A stretch of 64,000 nucleotides of DNA from Streptomyces fildesensis (GTDB lineage: Bacteria > Actinomycetota > Actinomycetes > Streptomycetales > Streptomycetaceae). How positions within the stretch are numbered: position 1 is the first letter of the stretch; each line of letters starts with the position of its first letter. The notes beneath the pieces were generated by a model, which saw only the letters and a program-made list of their open reading frames with translations, ran no database searches and had not been told where the DNA came from. The DNA lies in contig NZ_JAAIKO010000001.1 in assembly GCF_016107395.1 (NCBI RefSeq), positions 124,001 to 188,000 of the forward strand. The letters are read 5' to 3'. The position numbers and the translations under genes are program-made. Below, piece by piece: positions 43,183 to 51,355 of this stretch.

Positions 43183-44532
43183 ATGTCTGATCTTCCTCGT
43201 AAGGCGGTGACTCGCACCGCGAAACTGGCCGCGCTCCCCTTGGGGTTCGCGGGCCGCGCCACACTCGGGCTGGGCAAGCGGCTGGGCGGTCGTCCTGCCG
43301 AGGTCGTCGCGAGCGAACTGCAGGAACGCACGGCCGAGCAGTTGTTCAAGGTGCTCGGAGAGCTCAAGGGCGGGGCCATGAAGTTCGGCCAGGCGCTGTC
43401 GGTGTTCGAGGCCGCGCTGCCCGAGGACGTGGCGGGTCCGTACCGGGCCGCGCTCACCAAACTGCAGGACTCCGCGCCGCCGATGCCCGCAAGCACCGTG
43501 CGCAAGGTGCTCACCGAGCGGCTGGGCGCGGACTGGCGGGAGCTGTTCACCGAATTCGACGAGACTCCGGCCGCGGCCGCCTCGATCGGCCAGGTGCACC
43601 GCGCGGTGTGGCACGACGGCCGGACGGTGGCGGTGAAGGTGCAGTACCCGGGCGCCGGGGCGGCCCTTCTCTCGGACCTGTCCCAACTGGGCCGGGTGGC
43701 CCGGCTGTTCGGCCCGCTGATCCCCGGGATGGACATCAAGCCGCTCATCGCCGAGCTGCGCGACCGGGTCTCGGAGGAGCTGGACTACGAGTTGGAGGCC
43801 CAGGCACAGCACGCCCACGCCGCGGAGTTCGCCGGCGACCCCGATGTCTCGGTGCCCGATGTGGTGCACCAGGCCGATCAGGTCCTGGTCACCGAGTGGA
43901 TGGACGGCGTGCCCATGGCCGAGGTGATCGCCAAGGGCACCCAGGAGCAGCGGGACCGGGCCGGCCAGCTGCTGGCGCGCTTCCTGTTCGCGGGCCCGGC
44001 GCGTACCGGGCTGCTGCACGCCGACCCGCACCCGGGAAACTTCCGGCTGCTGGTGGACGACGGCCCCGCCGAGGGCTGGCGGCTGGGCGTGCTGGACTTC
44101 GGGACGGTGGACCGGCTGCCCGACGGGCTGCCGCTGCCGATCGGCACCGCGCTGCGGCTGGCGCTGGAGGGCGATGCCGAATCGGTGCACGCGATGCTCC
44201 GTCAGGAGGGCTTCGTCCGGCCGTCGATCAAGCTGCGCCCGGACGCGGTGCTGGACTATCTGCGGCCGATCATCGAGCCGGCCGGGTCCGAGGAGTTCAC
44301 CTTCGTCCGCAGCTGGATGCGCGCCCAGGCGGCACGGATCGCCGATCCGCGCTCGCCCGCCCATCAGTTGGGCAAGCAGCTGAACCTGCCGCCGTCGTAT
44401 CTGCTGATCCACCGCGTGACCTTGAGCACCATCGGCGTCCTGTGCCAGCTGGGCGCGACGGTGCGGCTGCGCGATGAACTGCTGGAGTGGCTGCCGGGCT
44501 TCGACGCCGATGGGGCGGCGGAGTCGGCGTAA
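43183..44532 (+). CDS. ABC1/AarF (UbiB) family atypical kinase
   Basis: This 449-residue protein has the ABC1 signature. The KxGQ motif reads GGAMKFGQALSVFEAALP (about residues 61-78), the Ala-rich loop is AAAASIGQVHRAV, the ATP Lys is in VAVKVQYPGAG, and the catalytic and metal residues are in LHADPHPGNF and LGVLDFGTVDRLP. ABC1 proteins are ancient kinase-like ATPases linked to isoprenoid quinone synthesis. The ATG at 43183 follows GAGGAGCGC; a GTG at 43159 overlapping the preceding stop is an alternative and would couple the two genes. Confidence 0.9.
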   Translation: MSDLPRKAVTRTAKLAALPLGFAGRATLGLGKRLGGRPAEVVASELQERTAEQLFKVLGELKGGAMKFGQALSVFEAALPEDVAGPYRAALTKLQDSAPPMPASTVRKVLTERLGADWRELFTEFDETPAAAASIGQVHRAVWHDGRTVAVKVQYPGAGAALLSDLSQLGRVARLFGPLIPGMDIKPLIAELRDRVSEELDYELEAQAQHAHAAEFAGDPDVSVPDVVHQADQVLVTEWMDGVPMAEVIAKGTQEQRDRAGQLLARFLFAGPARTGLLHADPHPGNFRLLVDDGPAEGWRLGVLDFGTVDRLPDGLPLPIGTALRLALEGDAESVHAMLRQEGFVRPSIKLRPDAVLDYLRPIIEPAGSEEFTFVRSWMRAQAARIADPRSPAHQLGKQLNLPPSYLLIHRVTLSTIGVLCQLGATVRLRDELLEWLPGFDADGAAESA

Positions 44533-44547
44533 CCACGCGGCGGGCAG

Positions 44548-44745
44548 CTACCACCAGGAGGAGTCGAGACGACCTTCGATACTGCGGAGGTTCTCCCGGC
44601 CGCACCGGTCACAGAAATAGACGCGCCGGCTGTTCTCCACGGAGCAGGTCCAGGTGATCGGCAGACCCTCCTCGACGGCACCGCAGCGCGCGCACGTCGT
44701 TGTCTGGGCAGTCCCGACCCGGTTGTGCTGAGTCTTCTGGTCCAC
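44548..44745 (-). CDS. Small zinc-ribbon protein
   Basis: This 65-residue protein has two CxxC pairs, CARC (about residues 18-21) and CDRC (45-48), with one extra Cys (TWTCSVENSRRVYF), the spacing of a zinc ribbon. The last residues are RLDSSWW. Conserved small proteins of this kind occur in most Streptomyces; function is unknown. It is convergent with the ABC1 kinase gene, with only 15 bp between. Confidence 0.8.
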   Translation of the reverse strand: MDQKTQHNRVGTAQTTTCARCGAVEEGLPITWTCSVENSRRVYFCDRCGRENLRSIEGRLDSSWW

Positions 44746-44789
44746 TTGGCGACGATACCTCTCCCAGTGCCCGTTAATACGCCGTAACG

Positions 44790-44827
44790 CACCGCGGGGC
44801 CGGTCCTTTCGGACCGGCCCCGCGGTG
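44790..44827 (-). terminator. Strong terminator hairpin
   Basis: A perfect 17-bp inverted repeat (CACCGCGGGGCCGGTCC with its complement) and a TTTC loop, downstream of the small Arg-rich gene and of wblC on the minus strand. Confidence 0.88.
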
Positions 44828-44894
44828 TTCGCTGTGGCACGGAGTGGTGTTGCTCAGCCGCTGGTGTGCGGCCGTTGGAGCGTGGTGGCCGCTG

Positions 44895-45155
44895 TTACTG
44901 CATGACGGCCATCGCCAGCGCACGGCGGGCGCGCAGCGAGACTCGTTCGGCCCGGCGCTGGAGTCGGCGGGCCGACACCACTCGAAGGGCCTGACGTTCG
45001 TGCTCGGCCTCGTAGAGGCGTTGTTGCATATGGGCACGTGCCAAGGCTTCTGGCATGAGTTGCATTTCGAGGTTCCTGTTCTGGCGGGCGCTGTACGCGC
45101 CGGAAGTGTGTCGGGAGGCTTCGGTGGCGTGCGCCACTTCTGTGGAGGGGTTCAT
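44895..45155 (-). CDS. Small Arg-rich helical protein downstream of wblC
   Basis: This is predicted to be an 86-residue protein. The C-terminal half is strongly basic and helical (RLYEAEHERQALRVVSARRL then RRAERVSLRARRALAMAVMQ). The start is unsure: ATG 45155 gives MNPSTEVAH, and ATG 45065 gives MQLMPEALARAHMQQ. No family is recognised. It lies 62 bp after wblC in the same direction and is closed by a strong terminator, so both are probably on one transcript. The Arg-rich helix suggests nucleic-acid or ribosome contact; that is speculation. Confidence 0.55.
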   Translation of the reverse strand: MNPSTEVAHATEASRHTSGAYSARQNRNLEMQLMPEALARAHMQQRLYEAEHERQALRVVSARRLQRRAERVSLRARRALAMAVMQ

Positions 45156-45217
45156 GGGGACCTGCTTCTTCGGGTCGTGCGTCAGGGGTCGGTCGACTGT
45201 TCCTACGGCGCTGGTGT

Positions 45218-45577
45218 TCACACCGCTACTGCGTTCTTGCGCGGACGGCCACGGGGCCGCTTGCGGGCTACGACGACGCCCTGGATGAAGAGCTCTCCAC
45301 CCCAGACGCCCCAAGGCTCACGGCGGTCCTTCGCACCGGCGAGGCAGGCCTCGCGGACGGGACAGGTCTGGCACAGCGACTTGGCGTACTCGACGTCGGC
45401 CGGGGACTCCGCGAAGAAGACCTCCGGGTCGTAGGTCCGGCAGGGGACGGGTACACCGAGGCGCTCGATTTCGTCATCGAGCTCGGTCAGGGGCAGCAAC
45501 GGGACCTCCGAGTGGACCGCGGGCGGGGGGAGCTGGTCTGTGGGCGATACGGACGGGGCGTGCGGGGTGGCATGCAC
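45218..45577 (-). CDS. wblC: WblC (WhiB7), Fe-S regulator of translation-inhibitor resistance
   Basis: This 119-residue WhiB-family protein has the four iron-sulfur cysteines (C in VPCRTYDP, then CQTC and C in VREACLAG), the GVWGG turn and a C-terminal AT-hook (RPRGRPRKN), the combination that marks WblC/WhiB7. WhiB7 binds the principal sigma factor and activates resistance genes after exposure to ribosome-targeting antibiotics. The GTG start at 45577 gives VHATPHAPSV, similar to known orthologues; the open frame continues into the leader. A terminator-attenuator lies 54 bp upstream (45631-45678). In S. coelicolor WblC also raises SigR levels, which links it to sigR in this window. Confidence 0.93.
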   Translation of the reverse strand: MHATPHAPSVSPTDQLPPPAVHSEVPLLPLTELDDEIERLGVPVPCRTYDPEVFFAESPADVEYAKSLCQTCPVREACLAGAKDRREPWGVWGGELFIQGVVVARKRPRGRPRKNAVAV

Positions 45578-45630
45578 GGTCTTGGTGTTCCTCGTCTGTC
45601 TGGTCCGGCCGGTGGGCCGGTGGTTCGGCT

Positions 45631-45678
45631 GGAGAAAACAAAAGGGCCGCGGATCCCGGTCTGGGATTCCGCGGCCCT
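45631..45678 (-). terminator. Intrinsic attenuator in the wblC leader
   Basis: On the minus strand a 15-bp stem with a one-base bulge (AGGGCCGCGG-AATCCC with GGGATCCGCGGCCCT) and a 5-nt loop is followed directly by TTTGTTTTCTCC. A G/C-rich stem plus a U-tract is rare in Streptomyces and lies between the leader ORF and the wblC start. A separate palindrome (GTCTGATCG/CGATCAGAC, about 45690-45708) just upstream, overlapping the stop of the leader ORF, could be a competing structure. This fits the ribosome-dependent attenuation known for whiB7 in mycobacteria. Confidence 0.85.
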
Positions 45679-45702
45679 GGAAGGTGCCGGTCTGATCGTC
45701 GA

Positions 45703-46011
45703 TCAGACTGGATCGCTCCAGGGTTCGAGCCCGCGGAAGGCCCACATCGAGAGGTGCTGCTGCTTCTGTCCATTTGTGCTGTGACCGGCACCGCCGGGCG
45801 TAAAGACATAGGCCGGGGCCTTCGTCTCCAGTACTGCCGGTGCCTTGGTCGCTCGCTCGCTGCGCTCGCGGATCGAGAGTTCCGCGATGGAAGCCAGGCG
45901 CAGAGCCGGGGCACCGGACATACCGGTGCCAGGCAGCGGGGAGCCGAGCGGGCAGGTGGCGACGACGACCGGACGATCGGTCATTTTCACGTTCTCGAAG
46001 TTGATGGTCAC
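45703..46011 (-). CDS. ORF in the wblC leader, possible small protein or sensing uORF
   Basis: A 102-codon frame starts at GTG 46011, eight bases after GAGGAGG, giving MTINFENVKMTDRPVVVATC. The first half has G/C-biased third positions; the second half is weaker and has many Lys, Gln and Ala codons. The end is ...SMWAFRGLEPWSDPV, and the stop overlaps the palindrome before the wblC attenuator. A short internal frame (MWAFRGLEPWSDPV, 14 residues) could act as the actual sensing uORF. No family is recognised. Whether a stable protein is made is not known; the position argues for a regulatory role in wblC expression. Confidence 0.5.
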   Translation of the reverse strand: MTINFENVKMTDRPVVVATCPLGSPLPGTGMSGAPALRLASIAELSIRERSERATKAPAVLETKAPAYVFTPGGAGHSTNGQKQQHLSMWAFRGLEPWSDPV

Positions 46012-46144
46012 GGGTCTTCGCCTCCTCTCGGCGTCTCGTAGGGCCTGTGGTGCTTGGTCAGTACATCACGATCTCCCCGGCTCTTGGAAGAGCCGCAGTG
46101 ACCGTGCTCCGGAAGGCTATGGGGACTTCCTCGCCGGGCGCAAA

Positions 46145-48349
46145 CTATTTTTCTGGTTCTTCTGCAACAGCTTCGTCACCGGCTACGGGGCCGGCATCCC
46201 CGCCGGTGCACAGCGCCAGGACCTCGGCGCCGTACTTGTCCAGCTTTCGGCTGCCGACTCCGGCGATCGCGGAGAGCTCGGCCGGTCCTGCGGGCCGGAC
46301 CTCGGCGATGGCCAGCAGCGTCTTGTCGGTGAAGACACAGTACGCGGGCTGGCCCAGCTCCCTGGCCTGCTCCATGCGCCAGTCGCGCAGCCGCTCGTAC
46401 AGCCCCTCGTCCAGATCGGACGGGCAGTCCTCGCAGCGCATCAGCTTGATCTCGCCGGCCTCCGACAGGGTGCGGCCGCAGACCCGGCAGCGCACCGGGC
46501 CACGCTTGCGCTTGGCGGCGGCCACTCCGCGCTCGATGCCGCCCGTACCGGCCGCGAAGCGGTTTCCGGTGCCGCGAGTCGCGGAACCGGGCCGCAGGCC
46601 GTCCAGGAAGCGTGAGGGCTTGCGGGTGGCGCGTCCGCCGGGCGAGCGGGAGAGCGCCCAGGACAGGAACAGATGGAGCCGGGCCCGGGTGACGCCGACG
46701 TACAGCAGCCGGCGCTCCTCCTCGACCTGCTCGTCGGTCTTGGCGTACGTGATCGGCATCATGCCCTCGGTCAGCCCGACGAGGAACACCGCGTCCCACT
46801 CCAGGCCCTTGGCGGCGTGCAGCGAGGCGAGGGTGACGCCCTCGACCGTCGGGGCGTGCTGGGCGCTCGCCCGCTCGTCCAGCTCCGCGACAAGATCCGA
46901 CAAGGTGGCCTCGGGGCGGGCCAGCGCGAAGTCGTCGGCGAGCCGGACCAACGCGGCCAGCGATTCCCAGCGGTCCCGGACCGCGCCCGATCCGGCGGGG
47001 GCCTCGGCCGTCCAGCCGCGGGAGCTGAGGACGGCCCTGACGTGCTCGGGCACTTCCGTACCGGCCATCCCCGGATCGGAACCTGCCCCGGCCCGGGCGG
47101 CGCCGCGCAGCAGCAGCCCGGCCTCGCGGACCTCGGGGCGGTCGAAGAACCGCTCCGCCCCGCGCAGCTGGTACGGCACCCCGGCGTCGGCGAGCGCCTG
47201 CTCGTAGACCTCGGACTGGGCGTTGATGCGGTACAGGATGGCGATCTCGCTGGGGCGCACCCCGCCGGCGATGAGCTCCTTGATCCGGCGGGCGGTGCCC
47301 TCGGCCTCGGTGGGCTCGTCCACGTACTCGGTGTAGCCGGGCTCGGGGCCCGGCTCGCGCTGCGAGACCAGTTCCAGCCGGTGCTGGGCCGCCTGGCCCC
47401 TGGCCTGGGAGAGCAGCCCGTTGGCCAGCTGCACCACCTGAGGGGTGGAGCGGTAGTCGCGGACGAGCTTCACGACGGTGGCTTCCGGGTGCCGGGAGCG
47501 GAAGCCGAGCAGGTAGTCAGGGGTGGCGCCGGTGAAGGAGTAGATGGTCTGGGAGGCGTCCCCGACCACGCAGATGGTGTCCCGGCCGCCGAGCCACAGG
47601 TCCAGCAGCCGCTGCTGGAGCGGGCTGACGTCCTGGTACTCGTCGACGACGAAGTGCTGGTACTGGGAGCGGATGGTGTCCGCGACGTCCGGGCGCTCCT
47701 GCAGGACGCCCACGGTGAGCAGCAGCACGTCCTCGAAGTCGATGACGCCGCGGTCCCGCTTGAGCTGCTCGTACGCCGTGTAGATCTTGGCGATCTCGGC
47801 CGGGTCCCGGGGGACCTCACGGCCGGACTTCGCGGCGGCCGCCGGGTAGTCCTCGGGAACGGTCTGGGTGACCTTGCACCATTCGATCTCGCCCGTCACG
47901 TCCCGCAGCTCGCTGCGGTCCAGCCGGATCCGGCAGCGGGCGCCGGCCTCGGCGACGAGCTGGACCTTGCGCTCGACGAGCCGCGGCATCTCACCGCCGA
48001 TGGCGCGCGGCCAGAAGTACTGGAGCTGGCGCAGCGCGGCGGAGTGGAACGTACGCGCCTGGACGCCGCCCGCGCCGAGCTGGCGCAGCCGGCCACGCAT
48101 CTCCCCCGCCGCGCGGGCGGTGAAGGTGACCGCGAGCACACTGCCGGGCTGCAGTATCCCCGCCCGCACCCCGTAGGCGATCCGGTGGGTGATCGCCCGG
48201 GTCTTGCCCGTGCCGGCGCCGGCCAGCACGCAGACCGGCCCGTGCAGGGCGGTGGCGACCTCGCGCTGTTCGGGGTCGAGCCCGTCGAGCACGGCGTCGG
48301 GGGAATCCGGTACTGCGGGGAAGAGCGAGGTGTGCGTTGGTGCGGTCAC
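46145..48349 (-). CDS. uvrD2: UvrD2-type superfamily 1 DNA helicase with HRDC domain
   Basis: This 734-residue enzyme has SF1A helicase motifs: Walker A in LAGAGTGKTRAITHRI, VVDEYQDVSPLQQRLLDL (DExQD motif II), VGDASQTIYSFTGA (motif III) and YVGVTRARLHLFLSW (motif VI). A tetracysteine block (CRVCGRTLSEAGEIKLMRC then EDC) links the helicase to a C-terminal HRDC domain (about residues 655-720), the layout of mycobacterial UvrD2. A 3'-5' translocase role in repair is expected. The GTG start is at 48349. Downstream is a short palindrome (46078-46095, CGGCTCTT/AAGAGCCG), and then the leader ORF. It is divergent from mycoredoxin. Confidence 0.93.
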   Translation of the reverse strand: MTAPTHTSLFPAVPDSPDAVLDGLDPEQREVATALHGPVCVLAGAGTGKTRAITHRIAYGVRAGILQPGSVLAVTFTARAAGEMRGRLRQLGAGGVQARTFHSAALRQLQYFWPRAIGGEMPRLVERKVQLVAEAGARCRIRLDRSELRDVTGEIEWCKVTQTVPEDYPAAAAKSGREVPRDPAEIAKIYTAYEQLKRDRGVIDFEDVLLLTVGVLQERPDVADTIRSQYQHFVVDEYQDVSPLQQRLLDLWLGGRDTICVVGDASQTIYSFTGATPDYLLGFRSRHPEATVVKLVRDYRSTPQVVQLANGLLSQARGQAAQHRLELVSQREPGPEPGYTEYVDEPTEAEGTARRIKELIAGGVRPSEIAILYRINAQSEVYEQALADAGVPYQLRGAERFFDRPEVREAGLLLRGAARAGAGSDPGMAGTEVPEHVRAVLSSRGWTAEAPAGSGAVRDRWESLAALVRLADDFALARPEATLSDLVAELDERASAQHAPTVEGVTLASLHAAKGLEWDAVFLVGLTEGMMPITYAKTDEQVEEERRLLYVGVTRARLHLFLSWALSRSPGGRATRKPSRFLDGLRPGSATRGTGNRFAAGTGGIERGVAAAKRKRGPVRCRVCGRTLSEAGEIKLMRCEDCPSDLDEGLYERLRDWRMEQARELGQPAYCVFTDKTLLAIAEVRPAGPAELSAIAGVGSRKLDKYGAEVLALCTGGDAGPVAGDEAVAEEPEK

Positions 48350-48455
48350 CCCGCCATGCTGCCAGGTCCGCGGAGGCGGTCGGGAAAGTTATCCACAGCC
48401 GAGGTGCGATTGTCGGACCGCGAGCGGTGGTGCAGGGGTGAGATCGGGGAGTCCA

Positions 48456-48481
48456 GGAATGCCCGGAGCAGGGTCAGCGTT
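48456..48481 (+). promoter_or_regulatory. Sigma-R promoter of the mycoredoxin gene
   Basis: GGAAT (48456-48460), exactly 18 bases, then GTT (48479-48481): a full match to the sigma-R consensus, with AGGAAT at the -35. It lies 43 bp upstream of the mycoredoxin ATG, placing that gene in the SigR regulon together with sigR itself. Confidence 0.9.
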
Positions 48482-48524
48482 CTCCCGATCGACGATTCCA
48501 CCTGCTTGTGAGGAGCGGACACCC

Positions 48525-48767
48525 ATGTCGGGCACTGTGACGATGTACAGCACCACCTGGTGCGGCTACTGCCGTCGGCTCAAGGGCCAGATGGACCGCG
48601 AGGGCATCGGCTACACGGAGATCAACATCGAGAACGACCCGGAGTCCGCGGCGTTCGTCGAGAAGGTCAACGGCGGCAACCAGCTGGTCCCCACCGTCCT
48701 CTTCCCGGACGGCTCGGCGCTCCCGAACCCGTCGCTGGCGCAGGTCAAGCAGAAGCTCGGCGTCTGA
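48525..48767 (+). CDS. mrx: Mycoredoxin (glutaredoxin-like, mycothiol-dependent)
   Basis: This 80-residue thioredoxin-fold protein has the active site WCGYC (C13 and C16) near the start, and a cis-Pro region in NQLVPTVLFPDGS. Size and motif match actinobacterial mycoredoxin-1, which removes mycothiol from mixed disulfides on proteins and peroxidases. The ATG at 48525 follows GAGGAGCGG. Its promoter matches the sigma-R consensus, linking it to thiol stress. It is convergent with nudC, with a hairpin between. Confidence 0.93.
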   Translation: MSGTVTMYSTTWCGYCRRLKGQMDREGIGYTEINIENDPESAAFVEKVNGGNQLVPTVLFPDGSALPNPSLAQVKQKLGV

Positions 48768-48798
48768 TTCCCCAGCTCGACGCCTGATCCCACCCGCA

Positions 48799-48828
48799 TC
48801 CGCCGGGGCGCGACCGCGCCCCGGCGGA
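48799..48828. terminator. Bidirectional terminator hairpin
   Basis: A long GC-rich palindrome (TCCGCCGGGGCGCG with its complement, central AC) between convergent mrx and nudC; the loop in RNA would be slightly larger than two bases. Confidence 0.8.
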
Positions 48829-48846
48829 GTGCTGTCCGGGGTGCTG

Positions 48847-49773
48847 CTAGCCGGCGGCCGGGAACGGGCTGCCGTACCAGAGCTCCATCAGGCGGGCGGC
48901 GATCGAGATGCCGCCCGGCGGCAGGATCTCCCCGGACTCGATGCCCTTGCGCAGGTCCTCGCGGGAGAACCAGCGGGCCTCGTGGATCTCCTCGCCGTCG
49001 ACCTGGATGTCCGGTGAAGTGGCGCGGGCCATGAAGCCGAGCATCAGACTCGACGGGAACGGCCACGGCTGGCTCGCGACATATGTCACGTCGCCGACCG
49101 CCACCCCCGCCTCCTCCGCCGTCTCGCGGACCACGGCCTGCTCCAGTGACTCGCCCGGCTCCACGAAGCCCGCGAGCGTCGAGAAGCGCCCTTCCGGCCA
49201 GTGCGCCTGGCGGCCCAGCAGTGCACGGTCCTGGTCGTCCGTCACCAGCATGATCACGGCGGGGTCGGTGCGCGGGTAGTGCTCGGCACCGCACGCCTGG
49301 CAGCGCCGGATGTGGCCGGCGGCGGCGATGACGGTGCGCTCGCCGCAGCGGGAGCAGAAGCGGTGCATCCGCTGCCAGTTCTCCAGCGCGACGGCGTGCG
49401 CCATCAGGCCGGCCTCCAGCGGGGAGAGCAGCCCGGCCACCTCGCGCAGCCCGGCCGCCCGTGCCACGTCGTCCATCCGTCCCGGCAGCGCGTCCTTCTG
49501 CAGCGCGAAGTACCGCACGCCGTCCTCGCCGATGCCGAGGAAGTAGCGGTGGGTCTCGGTCTCGGGCGCGTCGAAGGCCGGGACCATGACGAGTTCGGTG
49601 GTGCCGTCCTTCTCCTCGACCAGGACCTGGCCGCCGGAGACCACGAAGACCCGGGTCGTCGGATGGCTCCAGGCGGCGGCCAGCCAGGCCTCGTCGAGCC
49701 GGTGGTGGGCGGCGCGGTCCACGCCCGTCTGGGCGAGGGTCAGCGGCTGGGTTGACAGGTCGATCTCGGACAA
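48847..49773 (-). CDS. nudC: NAD(+)/NADH diphosphatase, NUDIX family
   Basis: This 308-residue enzyme splits NAD(H) and can decap NAD-capped RNA in other bacteria. A zinc ribbon is seen as CSRC...CQAC in the middle. The NUDIX box is GFVEPGESLEQAVVRETAEE then AGV, followed by the NudC signature SQPWPFPSSLMLGF. The predicted start is a TTG at 49773 (MSEIDLSTQPLTLAQTG) behind GGAAG, since no nearby ATG or GTG begins the domain; the open frame continues to 49950 without conserved content. It lies between mrx and the M20 peptidase gene. Confidence 0.93.
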   Translation of the reverse strand: MSEIDLSTQPLTLAQTGVDRAAHHRLDEAWLAAAWSHPTTRVFVVSGGQVLVEEKDGTTELVMVPAFDAPETETHRYFLGIGEDGVRYFALQKDALPGRMDDVARAAGLREVAGLLSPLEAGLMAHAVALENWQRMHRFCSRCGERTVIAAAGHIRRCQACGAEHYPRTDPAVIMLVTDDQDRALLGRQAHWPEGRFSTLAGFVEPGESLEQAVVRETAEEAGVAVGDVTYVASQPWPFPSSLMLGFMARATSPDIQVDGEEIHEARWFSREDLRKGIESGEILPPGGISIAARLMELWYGSPFPAAG

Positions 49774-49873
49774 GGCTGCTTCCAACTCCCCGTGCGTACC
49801 TGCGGTACGCGGTAGCGCGGCTGTCGTTGTCAGTGACTGGTGTCGGTGGGGCGCGCCGGTGGCGCCGGCGGTG

Positions 49874-51292
49874 TCACCCGGTGACGTCGGCGGAGGCCGG
49901 ACGCCAGTTCTCGGCGAGGTCGCCCCACAGGTAGGCGGCGGTCTCCACACCCTTGAACAGCAGGTCGAGCTCGACCTTCTCGTTCACCGAGTGCCAGCCG
50001 TCGGACGGTACGGAGATGCCCAGGAACAGCACCGGCACACCCAGCACGTCCTGCAGATCCGCGGCCGGTCCTGAACCGCCCTCACGGGTGAAGAGGATCT
50101 CCTGCTGGAAGGCCCGGCCCATCGACCGGACGACCGACTGCAGTGCCGGGTGGTCCAGCGGGGTCAGGCAGGGGCGGGTGGTGCCCCAGAAGGTGACCTC
50201 GTGGCGGATGCCGTCCGGGAGCCGGGCGGCGACCCAGTCGGTGACGAGCTGCTGCACCGCGCCCGCGTCCTGTCCCGCGACCAGCCGGAAGGACAGCTTG
50301 AGGTGGGCGGAGGCCGGGACGATGGTCTTGCCGCCGGGGCCCTGGTAGCCGCCGTAGATGCCGTTGACCTCGGCGGTCGGCCGGGCCCAGATGCGCTCCA
50401 GGGTGGTGTGGTCCGCCTCGCCGAGCGCCCCGTGGGACTTGGCGGTGCTCAGCCAGCGCGACTCCTCGAACGGCAGCGCCGCGAAGAGCTCCCGCTCACG
50501 GGCGGTCAGCTCGACGGCACCGTCGTAGAACCCCGGGATCGCCACCCGCCGGTCGTCGTCGTGCAGCGCGGCGACCAGCCGGGCGGCCTCGGTGGCGGGG
50601 TTGGGCACCGCGCCGCCGAACGAACCCGAGTGGATGTCCTGGTCGGGCCCGTACAGATCGACCTGGCAGTCGGCCAGACCGCGCATGCCGGTGCAGACGG
50701 TCGGGGTGTCCTCCGACCACATCCCGGTGTCGGAGACGATCACCGCGTCGCAGGCCAGCCGGTCGGCGTGCTTCCGGATCAGGGTGAGGAAGTTCGGCGA
50801 ACCGGACTCCTCCTCGCCCTCGATCAGCAGCTTGAGGTTCACGGCCGGCGCGGTCCTGCCGGTCGCGGCGAGGTGGGCGCGCAGGCCCAGCGTGTGGAAG
50901 AGGACCTGGCCCTTGTCGTCGGCCGCGCCCCGGGCGTAGATCCGGCCGTCGGCGGTGTGCGGCTCGAACGGGTCGGTGTCCCAGCCGTCCTCGCGGGCGG
51001 CGGGCTGCACGTCATGGTGGCCGTAGACCAGCACCGTCGGCGCCTGCGGATCGCCGGACGGCCACTCGGCGAAGACCGCCGGCAGCCCGTCGCTCTCCCA
51101 GACCTCGGCGGTCGGGAAGCCGGTCTCCGCCAGCTTCGCCGCCAGCCATCGCGCACTGCCCAGCACATCGTCCGCGCGGTCGGGGTCCGCGGAGACGGAC
51201 GGGATCCGCAGCCACTCGACGAGGTCGGCGAGGAACGCGGAACGGTGGGCGTCGATGTAGGCGTGGACTGCGCTGTCCGGGGCGGTACTCAT
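49874..51292 (-). CDS. M20 family metallopeptidase (dipeptidase/carboxypeptidase)
   Basis: This 472-residue zinc enzyme has the M20 motifs YGHHDVQPAAREDGWDTDPF (about residues 89-108), ARGAADDKGQVL (metal-binding Asp), IEGEEESGSPNF (catalytic Glu pair) and late VSDTGMW and FTREGGSGPAADLQ segments. The dimerisation domain sits in the middle (about 195-340). Related Streptomyces enzymes act on short peptides; the substrate is undetermined. The ATG start at 51292 is natural. It sits 63 bp after adnB on the same strand, and could be in the same transcription unit. Confidence 0.92.
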   Translation of the reverse strand: MSTAPDSAVHAYIDAHRSAFLADLVEWLRIPSVSADPDRADDVLGSARWLAAKLAETGFPTAEVWESDGLPAVFAEWPSGDPQAPTVLVYGHHDVQPAAREDGWDTDPFEPHTADGRIYARGAADDKGQVLFHTLGLRAHLAATGRTAPAVNLKLLIEGEEESGSPNFLTLIRKHADRLACDAVIVSDTGMWSEDTPTVCTGMRGLADCQVDLYGPDQDIHSGSFGGAVPNPATEAARLVAALHDDDRRVAIPGFYDGAVELTARERELFAALPFEESRWLSTAKSHGALGEADHTTLERIWARPTAEVNGIYGGYQGPGGKTIVPASAHLKLSFRLVAGQDAGAVQQLVTDWVAARLPDGIRHEVTFWGTTRPCLTPLDHPALQSVVRSMGRAFQQEILFTREGGSGPAADLQDVLGVPVLFLGISVPSDGWHSVNEKVELDLLFKGVETAAYLWGDLAENWRPASADVTG

Positions 51293-51355
51293 GACGTCGA
51301 GCCTAACCGGCGCGCCGGACCCCTCCGCCCGGAGGTGGCGGCATCAGCCCGGCTC

